Notes: generated by a model not told the origin, from the sequence alone. A stretch of DNA of 64,000 bases from Sphingomonas taxi (GCA_003240625.1 QFMX01000009.1:72365-136364), one strand, 5' to 3'; numbered from the stretch's first letter, positions 43,922 to 53,084 are shown. Numbers and translations are program-made.

Positions 43922-45681
43922 TGGCGGAGGCGTCGCCGTCGCTGTTGCGGGACGGTGTCGTACTGCTCGGTTTCGGCCTCATGTTCGTGCTGCTGTTCCG
44001 GCGGCTGGGGCTGGGCGCGACGCTGGGGTATCTCGTCGCGGGCGCGGTCGTCGGGCCGCATGTGCTCGGGCTGGTCGGCGATGCGGAGTCGAAGCTAGGG
44101 TTCGCCGAACTCGGCATCACGTTGCTGTTGTTCATCGTCGGGCTCGAACTCAACCCGTCGCGGCTGTGGCGGATGAAGCACGAGATCTTCGGGCTCGGGC
44201 TGTTGCAGGTCGCGATCTGCGGGCTGGCGATCACTGCGATCGTCTGGATCGGCGCGAAGTTCTCGCTCCCCGCCGCGCTCGCGCTCGGCCTCCCGCTGGC
44301 CCTGTCGTCGACCGCGCAGGTGTTGCCGATGCTGCGCTCGTCGGGTCGGATGCGGACACCCTTCGGTGAGCGCGCCTTCTCGATCCTGCTGTTCCAGGAC
44401 CTCTCGATCGTCCCACTGATCACGATCGTCGCGGCGATGAGCCGTAATCCTGCCGACGCCAATGCGCCGCCGGGGTGGCTGCTGGCGATCTACACGGTGC
44501 TCGCGGTCGGCGGGTTGATCATCGCAGGACGATTCCTGTTGCGGCCGTTCTTCCGCCTGATCGGCAATCTCGGCGAGCGCGAGATGTTCGTATTTGCGGG
44601 TCTCTTCACGGTGATCGCCAGCGCCGCGATCATGGAATGGCTCGGGCTGTCGACCGCGCTCGGCGCGTTCATCGCCGGCGTGATGCTGGCGGACAGTCCG
44701 TATCGCCACGAACTGGAGGCCGATGTCGAGCCGTTCCGCTCGATCCTTCTGGGACTGTTCTTCCTTGCGGTCGGCATGGTCCTCGACCTGAACGCGATCG
44801 CCGAGCGGCCGGTGTTCGTCGTCGCGATGGCGGCGGCGCTGATCCTCACTAAGACCAGCGTGATCATGCTGATCGGCATGGCGTTCAAGATGACGTGGCG
44901 CCAGGCATTCGCGCTCGGCCTGCTGCTGAGCCAGGGCGGCGAGTTCGGCTTCGTGCTGTTCGCGCAGGCGCAGGCGGGGCTGCTGATCGAACCGCAGGCG
45001 GCGAGCCTGTTCGGCGCGATAATCACGCTGTCGATGGCGACGACGCCGTTCCTGATGGGGATCACGAAGCGCTTCCGGACCGAGCCGATCGCCAAGAACC
45101 AGGAGCGCGACGGGCCGAAGGTCGACGGCGCCAATGCGATCATCGTCGGCTATGGGCGATTCGGCCAGACGGTCGGCCAGATGCTGCTCGCGCAGGACAT
45201 CCCGGTGACTCTGATCGACACCGATATCGAGATGATCGACATCGCCGGCGAGTTCGGCGCGAAGGTCTATTATGGCGACGGCACGCGGCTCGATCTGCTG
45301 CGACAGGCGGGCGCGGCCGAGGCGGAGATCATCTGTTTCTGCATGGACGGCGACCAACTCGATCCGGACACGATCGAAGGCGTGCACGAGGCGTTCCCCA
45401 AGGCCGCGATCTACGTCCGGGCGTTCGATCGCCGCGCGTTGGTGAAGTTGAAGAACACGTCGGCGACCGCGGTCGTGCGTGAGGTGCTAGAATCGGCGGT
45501 GAAGATGGCGCGGCTGGCTTTGCGCGGGCTTGACGTTGCGCCTGCCGATATCGATCGCGCGGAGGAAATGTATCGCGCGCGCGACAAGGAGCGGTTGCAG
45601 TTGCAGATCGATTCCGGAGACATGCGCGCGGCGCGTGCCGAGACGGCCAAGCGCTTTCCCTGGGGGAATGATTCGCAATGA
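43921..45681 (+). CDS. Monovalent cation:proton antiporter with TrkA-N domain (KefB/CPA2 type)
   Basis: A 586-residue protein. Twelve or so helices of the CPA2 exchanger domain run to about residue 385, including GLELNPSRLW, the LSSTAQVLPML segment and GLFFLAVGMVLDL. The cytosolic RCK/TrkA-N domain starts at ANAIIVGYGRFGQTVGQML (Rossmann glycine motif). KefB/KefC-type proteins exchange K+ for H+ and are gated by glutathione adducts; the same regulation is possible here. ATG overlaps the preceding stop by one base. Confidence 0.9.
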   Translation: MAEASPSLLRDGVVLLGFGLMFVLLFRRLGLGATLGYLVAGAVVGPHVLGLVGDAESKLGFAELGITLLLFIVGLELNPSRLWRMKHEIFGLGLLQVAICGLAITAIVWIGAKFSLPAALALGLPLALSSTAQVLPMLRSSGRMRTPFGERAFSILLFQDLSIVPLITIVAAMSRNPADANAPPGWLLAIYTVLAVGGLIIAGRFLLRPFFRLIGNLGEREMFVFAGLFTVIASAAIMEWLGLSTALGAFIAGVMLADSPYRHELEADVEPFRSILLGLFFLAVGMVLDLNAIAERPVFVVAMAAALILTKTSVIMLIGMAFKMTWRQAFALGLLLSQGGEFGFVLFAQAQAGLLIEPQAASLFGAIITLSMATTPFLMGITKRFRTEPIAKNQERDGPKVDGANAIIVGYGRFGQTVGQMLLAQDIPVTLIDTDIEMIDIAGEFGAKVYYGDGTRLDLLRQAGAAEAEIICFCMDGDQLDPDTIEGVHEAFPKAAIYVRAFDRRALVKLKNTSATAVVREVLESAVKMARLALRGLDVAPADIDRAEEMYRARDKERLQLQIDSGDMRAARAETAKRFPWGNDSQ

Positions 45682-46007
45682 TGATCGTTGTTCTTGCAGC
45701 CTTGTCGGGTGCGATCGCGGTCGCGGCGGGGGCGTTCGGCGCGCACGGCGCGAGTGGCTCGGCCGCGGAATGGCTGAAGACCGGGGCTCAGTACCAACTC
45801 GTCCACGTCGTCGCGGCGCTGGTCGCGGTTCGGATGGAGGCGCGGGGGCCGGCGTGGCTGTTCGTGGTTGGCGCTGCGATCTTTGCGCTGACATTGTATG
45901 CGATGGCGCTGGGGGCGCCGCGGTGGTTCGGCGCGATCACGCCGATCGGTGGCGCGTTGCTGATCGGGGGGTGGCTGTGGCTGGCCTGGAGCGCGAGCCG
46001 CACATAA
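45678..46007 (+). CDS. DUF423 family membrane protein
   Basis: A 109-residue protein with four helices and the family signature GAFGAHGASG near the start, followed by TGAQYQLVHVVAAL. DUF423 (YwdK/YgdD-like) members have no established function. The ATG overlaps the antiporter stop by four bases, so this is the last gene of the run that begins at cvpA. Confidence 0.88.
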   Translation: MMIVVLAALSGAIAVAAGAFGAHGASGSAAEWLKTGAQYQLVHVVAALVAVRMEARGPAWLFVVGAAIFALTLYAMALGAPRWFGAITPIGGALLIGGWLWLAWSASRT

Positions 46008-46030
46008 TCCTCCCCTTACAGGGGAGGAAT
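46008..46030. terminator. Short hairpin between convergent genes
   Basis: CCTCCCC and GGGGAGG flank TTACA in the gap between DUF423 and DUF2256, which converge here. Probably a shared terminator; no T-run. Position is accurate to a few bases. Confidence 0.5.
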
Positions 46031-46035
46031 ACAGC

Positions 46036-46176
46036 TCAGCGCTTCTTCCGGCAGGCGTCGGAGCAGTAGATCACGCTGTCCCAATCCCGCGCCCATTTCT
46101 TCCGCCACGTGAACGGCCGCTCGCATGCCGGGCAGATCTTGGTCGGCAGGTTCTGCTTGGCGATACCGTTGGGCAT
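46036..46176 (-). CDS. DUF2256 zinc-ribbon-like small protein
   Basis: A 46-residue protein. KICPACERPFTWRKKW and YCSDACRKKR give two CxxC-type pairs, the DUF2256 pattern. The ATG overlaps the aroB stop (ATGA), so it is coupled to aroB. Function unknown, probably metal-binding. Confidence 0.85.
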   Translation of the reverse strand: MPNGIAKQNLPTKICPACERPFTWRKKWARDWDSVIYCSDACRKKR

Positions 46177-47276
46177 CAGCGGGGCTGCGCGTCGAGGAAG
46201 GTTTCGACTTCGCTGAGGTCGACGGTCTTGTCGAGATAGGTCTGGCCGATTCCGCGCGCGAGCAGGAAGGGTAGGGTGCCGGCCGCCATCTTCTTGTCGT
46301 GCCTCATGTGATCGACGAGCCGCGCGCCGCTGGCCTGGATCTTCGCAGTCGCCAGACCGTCTGGCAGCCCGACGTCTCGCCAATGTGCCGCCACGCGCGC
46401 CGCGTCCTGGCCCGAGCAGATGCCCTGTGAGGCCGAGAAGCCGAACGCCAGCGAACAGCCTGCCGCGACGCCTTCGCCGTGGATCAGCGCCTGCGAGAAC
46501 CCGGTCTCCGCCTCGAGCGCATGCCCGAACGTGTGGCCGAGGTTGAGCAGGGCGCGCGTGCCGTTGGTTTCATGCTCGTCCGCCGCGACGATCCGCGCCT
46601 TTGCCGACACGCTGTGGGCGATCGCATATTCGCGCAGGCCGATGTCACCGCCCAGCAACGCAGCGCCATTCGCCTCGCACCATTCGAAGAACGCGAAGTC
46701 GTCGATCAGGCCGTACTTTACGACCTCGGCATAGCCCGCACGCAACTCGCGGATCGGCAGCGTGCCGAGCACCTGCGGATCGATCAGCACCATAGCCGGC
46801 TGGTGGAACGCGCCGATCAGGTTCTTGCCGGCCTTCGTGTTGATCGCGGTCTTCCCGCCGACCGAACTGTCGACCTGTGCAAGCAGCGACGTTGGGATCT
46901 GCACGAAATTGCAGCCGCGCTTCAGGATGGAGCACGCGAAGCCGACGAGATCGCCGATCACGCCGCCACCGAGCGCAACGACATGGTCGCCGCGCTCGAC
47001 ACCGAGTTCGAGCAGCCGGTCGCAGAGCATCTCCAGCGTTGCCCAGCTCTTGCTGCCTTCCCCGGGCGAAAGAACGATCGCCTCGCTGGCGATTCCCGCA
47101 GCGGTCAGCGAAGCCTGCAACGTCGCCAGATGCACCGCCAGATTCTGGTCGGTGACGATCGCGACCCGCCGGCCCTTCGCGAGCGGCGCGAGAACTTCGC
47201 CAGCCTGCGCGAGAATCCCCGCCTCGATGTGCATCGGGTAGGTCCGCGCACCCAACTCAACGGTAACGGTCTTCAT
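46176..47276 (-). CDS. aroB: 3-Dehydroquinate synthase
   Basis: AroB converts DAHP to 3-dehydroquinate in the shikimate pathway using NAD+. The NAD loop is ALGGGVIGDLVGFAC, metal ligands sit in ELRAGYAEVVKYGLI and LNLGHTFGHALE. Its 366 residues are normal. The start overlaps the aroK stop by four bases. Confidence 0.97.
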   Translation of the reverse strand: MKTVTVELGARTYPMHIEAGILAQAGEVLAPLAKGRRVAIVTDQNLAVHLATLQASLTAAGIASEAIVLSPGEGSKSWATLEMLCDRLLELGVERGDHVVALGGGVIGDLVGFACSILKRGCNFVQIPTSLLAQVDSSVGGKTAINTKAGKNLIGAFHQPAMVLIDPQVLGTLPIRELRAGYAEVVKYGLIDDFAFFEWCEANGAALLGGDIGLREYAIAHSVSAKARIVAADEHETNGTRALLNLGHTFGHALEAETGFSQALIHGEGVAAGCSLAFGFSASQGICSGQDAARVAAHWRDVGLPDGLATAKIQASGARLVDHMRHDKKMAAGTLPFLLARGIGQTYLDKTVDLSEVETFLDAQPR

Positions 47277-47836
47277 CGGCCAAGCGCCCTCAGGATTGCG
47301 GCAACGGTCGCTTCGTGCGGCGTCTTGTTGCTGACGATATGGATGTGTGCCTGCGCGTAGATCGGGTTGCGGACGCGCGCCAGTTCGGCGAGCACTTTCC
47401 CCGGATCGCGATTGCGCAGCAGCGGCCGCGTGTCGCGCCGGCCGACCCGCTCCACCAGGATGTCGGGATGCGCGCTAAGCCACACGGACACCGTATCGCG
47501 CAGGATCAGCGCGCGCGTTTCGTCGTTGATGAAGGCGCCGCCGCCGGTCGCGATGACCTTCGGCGTGCCGTCGATCAGCCGCGCGATCACCCGGCGTTCG
47601 CCATCGCGGAAATACTCCTCGCCGTATTTGGCGAAGATCTCGGCGACGGTCATGCCCGACGCGGCCTCGATCTCGTGATCGGCATCGACGAACGGCAGGT
47701 TCATGCGCAGCGCGAGGCGCCGGCCGACCGTGGTCTTGCCGACGCCCATCAGCCCGACGAGCACGATCGGCCGGTCGATCGGGGCAGTGGCGGAACCGCC
47801 TGAGGGCCCGCCTGAGGGGTTGTGGCTTTGCAACAT
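47273..47836 (-). CDS. aroK: Shikimate kinase
   Basis: AroK phosphorylates shikimate. The P-loop is LMGVGKTTVGRRLA, the shikimate-binding DADHEIE and GEEYFRDGERRV follow, and ATGGGAF and RDTRPLLR complete the set. The N-terminal 20 residues are Ser/Gly-rich and unconserved, so a later start is possible. First gene of aroK-aroB-DUF2256. Confidence 0.95.
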   Translation of the reverse strand: MLQSHNPSGGPSGGSATAPIDRPIVLVGLMGVGKTTVGRRLALRMNLPFVDADHEIEAASGMTVAEIFAKYGEEYFRDGERRVIARLIDGTPKVIATGGGAFINDETRALILRDTVSVWLSAHPDILVERVGRRDTRPLLRNRDPGKVLAELARVRNPIYAQAHIHIVSNKTPHEATVAAILRALGR

Positions 47837-47917
47837 CGTGAGGGGCGCTATACAGCGGCACCGCGCGAGGGCAAAAGCTCTTGGCGCCTGTTTTGTCCAC
47901 TACAAGGTTACGCCGTC

Positions 47918-48052
47918 ATGTCCCGTTTCATCGTCTCGGTCGTCGTCGTTCTTGTCGTGGTGGTCGGCGGCCTGTTCCTGCTGGCCGGTCGCGCGACCGA
48001 GCGTCCGCAGAGCCGCGTCGAGAAGGCCGTGACGCTTGCGAACCTCTCTTAA
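47918..48052 (+). CDS. 44-residue single-helix membrane protein
   Basis: MSRFIVSVVVVLVVVVGGLF forms one strongly hydrophobic helix, followed by a short charged end with RATERPQSRVEKAV. The end overlaps the start of the large exported protein by 17 bases. I recognise no family. Good position and codon pattern make it likely real, and coupling with the next gene suggests they act together. Confidence 0.6.
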   Translation: MSRFIVSVVVVLVVVVGGLFLLAGRATERPQSRVEKAVTLANLS

Positions 48053-49880
48053 GGCAACCCTGACGGCGGCGGTTGCCGTCGGAGCCTTGGTCGCGCTGGC
48101 ACCGGCGATCGGGCAGGACCGTCCCGAATCGATCCTGCCGCCGGGGTTCGGCGAGCCGACGCCCGCGCCTGCGCCGCGTCCGGCCCCTCCGGCCGGCACC
48201 CAGCCCGCACGTCCGGCGACACCAGGTCCGTCGCAACCGCCGCAATCGCCAACGCCTGGGCAGCCGCTGCCGCCGAGCGCGATGATCCAGCCGCTGCCGG
48301 CGACCACGCCCGAAACCGCGTTGCCCGTGCCCGCCGTGACGCCGGCCCCGGTCGATCCGGCGATGCTCGCGCGCTACGAGATGCCCGAATTCGCGCGTCG
48401 TTCGCTGGCGACGGTCGGCCCGGTGACCCCGAGCCAGGGCGGGCTGGAGGCGGATGCGTTCGGCGATGCCGACGGTCAATATGTCGAGACGCTGATGCGC
48501 CGTCTGACCGCGCCGCTGCCGTCGCGCTGGATGTCGATCCTGCTCCGGCGCGCGCTGGTGTCGCGCGTCGATACGCCGAGCCGCACCAACGGCGCGGACT
48601 TCGCGGCCGAGCGTGCGTGGCTGTTGCTGCGGATGGGCGAATCGGTCGCGGCACGGGCGGTCACGCAGGGCGTCGACACCGACAATTATACGCCGAAACT
48701 GTACCAGGTCGCGATGAACGCCTCGCTGGCGACGGGTGATCCGGCCGGGTTCTGCCCGCTGGTTCCCGGCGCGATGCGCTATGCCCCGGCGCGGGGCTGG
48801 ACGATGGCGCAGGCGATCTGCGCGGGCTTGTCCGGCAACCCCGCGCAGGCGACCCCGCTGATCGCGACCGCCAAGCGCCGCAACGTCGCCAGCGGCATCG
48901 ACATGCTGCTCGCGCAGAAGGTCGTCGGCGCCGGCGCGCAGGGTCGCCAGGCGGTGACGATCGAATGGGACGGTGTCGACCAGCTGACCGCGTGGCGGTT
49001 CGGCCTGGCGATGGCGACTGGCGTCGCGGTGCCGGACGAGCTGTATGCGAGTGCCGGGCCCCAGGTTCGCTATTGGCAGGCGCTGTCGCCGTCGGTTCCG
49101 CTCGGGGCCCGGCTGGCGCCAGCGGAATCCGCGGCAGGGCAGGGGGTGCTCTCCAGCGCCGCGCTGGTCGATCTCTACGCCGCCGCCTCGACCGACGACG
49201 ATGCGCAAAGCTCGGCGACCGCGACCGCCAACGATCTCCAGACCGCCTATGCCGATCGCAGTCCCGATGCGCGGCTGAATGCGTTGCGTCAATTGTGGGG
49301 CGGGGCGGCCACGCGGCCGTCCTACGCCAGGCTCGTGCTGACCGCGCGGGCGGCGGCGCGGATGAACCCGGCGCTGGCGAAGGCCGAGGCGGACCATCTG
49401 GTCGCGTCGATGCTGTCCGCCGGGCTCGATCGCACCGCCGCGCGGTGGCTCGGGACGGTGCCGGCAGGTGGCGACGCCTGGGCGATGATCATGCTTAGCG
49501 ATCCCGACGCGTATCGTCGCCTCAGCTATTCCGATCTTGCCTCCTATTCGGGCGGCGAAGGCGATTCGGCGTTGAAGCAGCGCATGTTGTTTGCGGGGCT
49601 GGCCGGGCTCGGGCGGCTCAATTCGGGCGACATCGAACGCGCCGCGCAGTCGCTTGGCGTCCGGATCGGCGCGGACAATGCCTGGACGCGTGCGCTTGAT
49701 CGGGCAGCGCGCGCCGGTCAGCCGGGGACGGTCGTCGTTCTCGCCGCCATCGGCATGCAGGCGTCCGGCTGGAAGGATATTCCGCCCGAGGCGCTGTACC
49801 GGATCGTCGGCGCGCTGCGTGCCGTGGGGCTCGACGGCGAAGCGCGGATGATCGCCGCCGAGGCGATTGCCAGGGCGTGA
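48036..49880 (+). CDS. Large exported protein of unknown function
   Basis: A 614-residue protein with an N-terminal signal peptide (SLKATLTAAVAVGALVALAP, cleaved near APAIGQ), then about 90 residues of Pro/Ala-rich low complexity, then a helical region from about residue 110 rich in Ala, Leu and repeated AERAWLLLRMGES/AQATPLIATAKRR-like segments that could be TPR/SEL1-like solenoid turns. The start is TTG at 48036. I do not recognise the family, but it resembles large unassigned proteins seen next to xerD in sphingomonads. Probably periplasmic. Confidence 0.7.
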   Translation: MRTSLKATLTAAVAVGALVALAPAIGQDRPESILPPGFGEPTPAPAPRPAPPAGTQPARPATPGPSQPPQSPTPGQPLPPSAMIQPLPATTPETALPVPAVTPAPVDPAMLARYEMPEFARRSLATVGPVTPSQGGLEADAFGDADGQYVETLMRRLTAPLPSRWMSILLRRALVSRVDTPSRTNGADFAAERAWLLLRMGESVAARAVTQGVDTDNYTPKLYQVAMNASLATGDPAGFCPLVPGAMRYAPARGWTMAQAICAGLSGNPAQATPLIATAKRRNVASGIDMLLAQKVVGAGAQGRQAVTIEWDGVDQLTAWRFGLAMATGVAVPDELYASAGPQVRYWQALSPSVPLGARLAPAESAAGQGVLSSAALVDLYAAASTDDDAQSSATATANDLQTAYADRSPDARLNALRQLWGGAATRPSYARLVLTARAAARMNPALAKAEADHLVASMLSAGLDRTAARWLGTVPAGGDAWAMIMLSDPDAYRRLSYSDLASYSGGEGDSALKQRMLFAGLAGLGRLNSGDIERAAQSLGVRIGADNAWTRALDRAARAGQPGTVVVLAAIGMQASGWKDIPPEALYRIVGALRAVGLDGEARMIAAEAIARA

Positions 49881-49936
49881 CCCACGCCGGGTGCCAGACC
49901 ATGATCACGCCGGCTGCCAGAACGTGACCCACGCCG
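49877..49936 (+). repeat. Imperfect tandem repeat at the xerD start
   Basis: GTGACCCACGCCG occurs at 49877-49889 and 49924-49936, with a degenerate intermediate copy (TGATCACGCCGGCTGCCAGAAC). The first copy contains the stop of the upstream gene and the last contains the GTG start of xerD. Likely a small duplication that created the spacing. Confidence 0.6.
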
Positions 49937-50823
49937 CCGACCGCGCGCTGATCGATCGGTTCCTGGAGATGATGACCGCAGAGGCGGGGGCGGCGGCCAA
50001 CACCGTCGCCGCCTATCGCAGCGACCTGACGCTTGCCTCGCAGGCGCTCGACGGCGGCTTGGTCGATGCCGATGTTGATACGCTGGCGAAACTGGCGGGC
50101 GGCTGGTCGGCGCTGTCCCGCTCGACCGTCGGGCGAAAGTCGGCGTCGCTGCGCCGCTTCTTCGCGTTCCTCGCCGACGAAGGCCACCGCGCCGACGATC
50201 TCGGCAAGGCGCTGCCCCGTCCCGGTACCGCACGCACCTTGCCCAAGGTGTTGAGCCACGCCGATATAGACCGGTTGTTCGCGGCGATCGCCGAACGCGC
50301 GGCGCGCGATCCGCTCGATCCCAACGACCTGCGGCTCTCGGCGTTGTTCGAGCTTCTCTACGGCTCCGGCCTGCGCGCGACCGAACTCGTCAGCCTGCCG
50401 CGCAATGCGGTCCATCCCGATCGCCCGTTCCTGATCCTGCGCGGCAAGGGCGGGCGCGAGCGGCTCGTCCCGATCTCCGACCGCGCGCGAGCGGCGGTGG
50501 CGCTTTGGCGCACCCATGTCGCGGCGGATCGCCTGTGGCTGTTCCCCTCGGGCAAGGGCCACCTGTCGCGCATCCGCCTGTACCAACTGGTCAAGGCGCT
50601 CGCGGCCCAGGCCGGCATTCCGCCCGATCGCGTCAGCCCGCACGTCCTGCGCCACGCCTTCGCCACGCATTTGCTCGCCGGCGGCGCCGATCTGCGCGCG
50701 CTGCAATCGATGCTCGGCCACGCCGATATCGCCACCACCGAGATCTACACGCACGTCGATTCGAGCCGCCTCGTCGAACTCGTCAACACGCGTCACCCGC
50801 TGGCGGATATGCCCCCGCGGTGA
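49924..50823 (+). CDS. xerD: Tyrosine recombinase XerD
   Basis: XerD with XerC resolves chromosome dimers at dif. The N-terminal SAM-like domain shows NTVAAYRSDL. The catalytic residues are in GLRATELVSL (Arg), HVLRHAFATHLL (His-Arg), GHADIATTEIYTHV (His and the nucleophile Tyr). The 299 residues are standard. The GTG at 49924 is preferred to upstream codons, whose sequence is not family-like. No dif site was found in the window. Confidence 0.93.
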   Translation: MTHAADRALIDRFLEMMTAEAGAAANTVAAYRSDLTLASQALDGGLVDADVDTLAKLAGGWSALSRSTVGRKSASLRRFFAFLADEGHRADDLGKALPRPGTARTLPKVLSHADIDRLFAAIAERAARDPLDPNDLRLSALFELLYGSGLRATELVSLPRNAVHPDRPFLILRGKGGRERLVPISDRARAAVALWRTHVAADRLWLFPSGKGHLSRIRLYQLVKALAAQAGIPPDRVSPHVLRHAFATHLLAGGADLRALQSMLGHADIATTEIYTHVDSSRLVELVNTRHPLADMPPR

Positions 50824-50876
50824 CGCGAACCGGGCGGCGCGTTGACGCGGACGGCATCGCACCGTAACCGCCGCTG

Positions 50877-51824
50877 ATGCCAAGCTTCCTCGACTTCGAG
50901 AAACCGATCGCCGAACTCCAGGGCCGGATCGACGAACTCCGCGACACCGCCGCCGAAGGCAGCGTCGACCTTGCCGCCGACATCGCCCGTCTGCAGGCGA
51001 AGTCCGACAAGCTGCTGAAGGATACCTTCGCGCGCCTGACCCCGTGGCAGAAGACGCAGGTCGCGCGCCATCCCGAGCGTCCGCACTTCAAGGATTACGT
51101 CGCCGCGCTGTTCGACGAGTTCGTCCCGCTCGCGGGCGACCGCGCGTTCGGCGACGACCAAGCGATACTCGGTGGCTTCGCGACGTTCCGCGGCCGCAAG
51201 ATCATGGTGCTCGGCCACGAGAAGGGCGACGACACCGCGAGCCGCCTCCGCCACAATTTCGGCATGGGCAAGCCCGAGGGCTATCGGAAGGCGATCCGGC
51301 TGGTCGAACTCGCCAACCGATTCGGCCTGCCCATCGTAACCCTAGTGGACACCTCAGGCGCGTTCCCCGGCATCCAGGCCGAAGAGCGCGGCCAGGCCGA
51401 GGCGATCGCCCGATCGACCGAGGCCTGCCTCAACGCCGGCGTGCCGGTCGTCGCGGCGATCGTCGGCGAGGGCGGCTCGGGCGGCGCAGTCGCGCTGGCT
51501 GCGGGCAATCGCGTGCTGATGTTCGAACATGCGGTCTATTCGGTGATCAGCCCCGAAGGCTGTGCCTCGATCCTGTGGCGCACCGCCGACAAGGCACCCG
51601 AGGCTGCCGAAGCGATGCGGATCACCGCGCAGGACCTGAAGGCGTTCGGTGTCATCGACGATATCGTCGCCGAGCCACTGGGTGGCGCGCACCGCGACCG
51701 GGCCGCGGCGATCGATGCACTGGGCGACGCCTTGGCATCGGCGCTCGACGATCTGGTGACGCTTGCGCCTGCGGACCTGCGCAAGGATCGCCAAGCAAAG
51801 TTCTTGAAGATGGGCCGTCTCTGA
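50877..51824 (+). CDS. accA: Acetyl-CoA carboxylase carboxyltransferase subunit alpha
   Basis: AccA partners AccD. FLDFEKPIAELQGRI is the typical start, LVDTSGAFPGIQAEERGQ and GEGGSGGAVALAAGNRV are the acyl-CoA-binding oxyanion glycines, and ISPEGCASILWR follows. Full length at 315 residues. It lies 53 bases after xerD, a common alphaproteobacterial neighbourhood. Confidence 0.97.
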   Translation: MPSFLDFEKPIAELQGRIDELRDTAAEGSVDLAADIARLQAKSDKLLKDTFARLTPWQKTQVARHPERPHFKDYVAALFDEFVPLAGDRAFGDDQAILGGFATFRGRKIMVLGHEKGDDTASRLRHNFGMGKPEGYRKAIRLVELANRFGLPIVTLVDTSGAFPGIQAEERGQAEAIARSTEACLNAGVPVVAAIVGEGGSGGAVALAAGNRVLMFEHAVYSVISPEGCASILWRTADKAPEAAEAMRITAQDLKAFGVIDDIVAEPLGGAHRDRAAAIDALGDALASALDDLVTLAPADLRKDRQAKFLKMGRL

Positions 51825-51844
51825 GGCTCGCGATCTACGCAACG

Positions 51845-51877
51845 AAAAAGGGCGGCGAAACCGAAGTTCCGCCGCCC
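51845..51877 (-). terminator. Intrinsic terminator of the first Flp pilin gene
   Basis: On the minus strand GGGCGGCG and CGCCGCCC form a stem around a 12-base loop and are followed by TTTTTCG. It lies 28 bases beyond the pilin stop. It faces the end of accA, so it may also affect that transcript's 3' end. Confidence 0.8.
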
Positions 51878-51904
51878 CAATTCCTAAGCCTGATTGCGGT
51901 CTGC

Positions 51905-52078
51905 TTACGTGGCCGACGCGTTCAGCTTGGTCGAGACGTTGTTGAACGTCTTGTTCAGGCTGTTGCCCAGGCCCTGCATCGCAGCAATGGCGGCAACGGC
52001 GATCAGCGCGGCGATCAGGCCGTACTCGATTGCGGTCGCGCCCTTGCTGTTCTTGAAAAACTTGCGAATCGTCTTCAT
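51905..52078 (-). CDS. Flp/Fap-type pilin (type IVb)
   Basis: A 57-residue prepilin. A basic leader is followed by the processing region GATAIEYGLIAALIAV, with the Glu/Tyr typical of Flp pilins, and a hydrophobic helix to about residue 41. GGAG six bases before the ATG at 52078 favours this start over the ATG at 52090. No tad/cpa assembly genes are in the window. A related pilin lies immediately upstream. Confidence 0.9.
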   Translation of the reverse strand: MKTIRKFFKNSKGATAIEYGLIAALIAVAAIAAMQGLGNSLNKTFNNVSTKLNASAT

Positions 52079-52181
52079 TCCGGTCTCCATCGTTGGATTG
52101 CTTCAGTGTCACCCGGCTGGACCGGACGGGCCGGATCAGCAGTTCGAGAACTACGAGCGGTGAGTTGAGAAAGGTTTAAGG

Positions 52182-52204
52182 TGACCCGGTTTCTTTCCGG
52201 GTCA
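52182..52204 (-). terminator. Hairpin at the end of the second Flp-type gene
   Basis: TGACCCGG and CCGGGTCA form a perfect eight-pair stem around TTTCTTT. The stem starts in the stop codon of the pilin gene. There is no T-run after it, so termination may be partial. Confidence 0.55.
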
Positions 52205-52405
52205 GCGGGCGACACGGACCTTGGTGTCGACGGTGTTCCACATACCCGTGGTCGAGTTGGCCAATGCGGTCAGGCCGACGATCATCGCGATCACCATAAG
52301 GGCGAGGATCAGGCCATATTCGATCGCCGTCGCGCCGCGCTGCTGGCGCAACGCACGCGCGATCGTTCGGATGATCAGGGACGTTGCGAAATCTTTCGGC
52401 CTCAT
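52202..52405 (-). CDS. Second Flp/Fap-type pilin
   Basis: A 67-residue prepilin with a longer basic leader (about 25 residues) before GATAIEYGLILALMVIAM. It shares the GATAIEYGLI core with the downstream pilin and is probably a paralogue of it. Each gene has its own terminator-like hairpin, so they may be expressed separately. Confidence 0.88.
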   Translation of the reverse strand: MRPKDFATSLIIRTIARALRQQRGATAIEYGLILALMVIAMIVGLTALANSTTGMWNTVDTKVRVAR

Positions 52406-52436
52406 CGGGCTGGTCTAGTCGTGAGGAGCTTAAGGA

Positions 52437-52865
52437 ATGACCAACATTCAATCCGGTACGGCGGGATCGTTGCTGCTGCCCGTCGTCGCAGCCGCACTGG
52501 TCGACCTGGACGGGCGCGTCCTGCTGCAGCAGCGTCCGGAAGGGAAATCGCTTGCCGGCCTGTGGGAGTTTCCGGGCGGCAAGGTCGAAGCGGGCGAGAC
52601 GCCGGAAGCCGCGCTGATCCGCGAACTTGAGGAGGAACTGGGCATCGCCGTGCCGCATGCCTGCCTCGCGCCGGCTGCGTTTGCGAGTGCGGGGTTGGGG
52701 GAGCGTCACCTGTTATTATTACTGTATATCACACGCAAATGGAGTGGCGTGCCGCGCGCGCTCGAGGCGTCCGCGCTGCGCTGGGTCCGGCCGGCGGACA
52801 TGCACGGCCTCGCCATGCCACCCGCGGATCGTCCGTTGATCGGCCTGCTCGACGCGCTGATCTGA
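52437..52865 (+). CDS. mutT: MutT-type Nudix hydrolase (8-oxo-dGTPase-like)
   Basis: A 142-residue Nudix protein. The box GGKVEAGETPEAALIRELEE continues with ELGI and has all consensus residues. VAAALVDLDGRVLLQQRPEGKSLAGLWEFPGGK is the MutT-like approach, split by the Nudix glycine. It would hydrolyse oxidised dGTP. Divergent from the pilin genes. Confidence 0.9.
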   Translation: MTNIQSGTAGSLLLPVVAAALVDLDGRVLLQQRPEGKSLAGLWEFPGGKVEAGETPEAALIRELEEELGIAVPHACLAPAAFASAGLGERHLLLLLYITRKWSGVPRALEASALRWVRPADMHGLAMPPADRPLIGLLDALI

Positions 52866-53084
52866 CCGCAAAATCGCCGATGATATGCACCCAATTCAAG
52901 GGTTTATCGATTTAAGCGGGGGTATGTCGGTCCGTCGCTCCACCAATGGCTCGTCACCATGGCGGATCGGCATACTCCGTGTTCAAATATCCGCTTGATC
53001 CTGGCGACGGGCCGGAGCATGATCGCGTCGTCGGCAAGCGTCCCCAAGACCGCAGCCGGCCATCCGGACTGCGGCTCGCACGCG
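52866..53084. other. Gap after mutT
   Basis: No convincing gene. The 5' part is less GC-rich (GGGTTTATCGATTTAAGC). Nothing further is seen. Confidence 0.35.
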
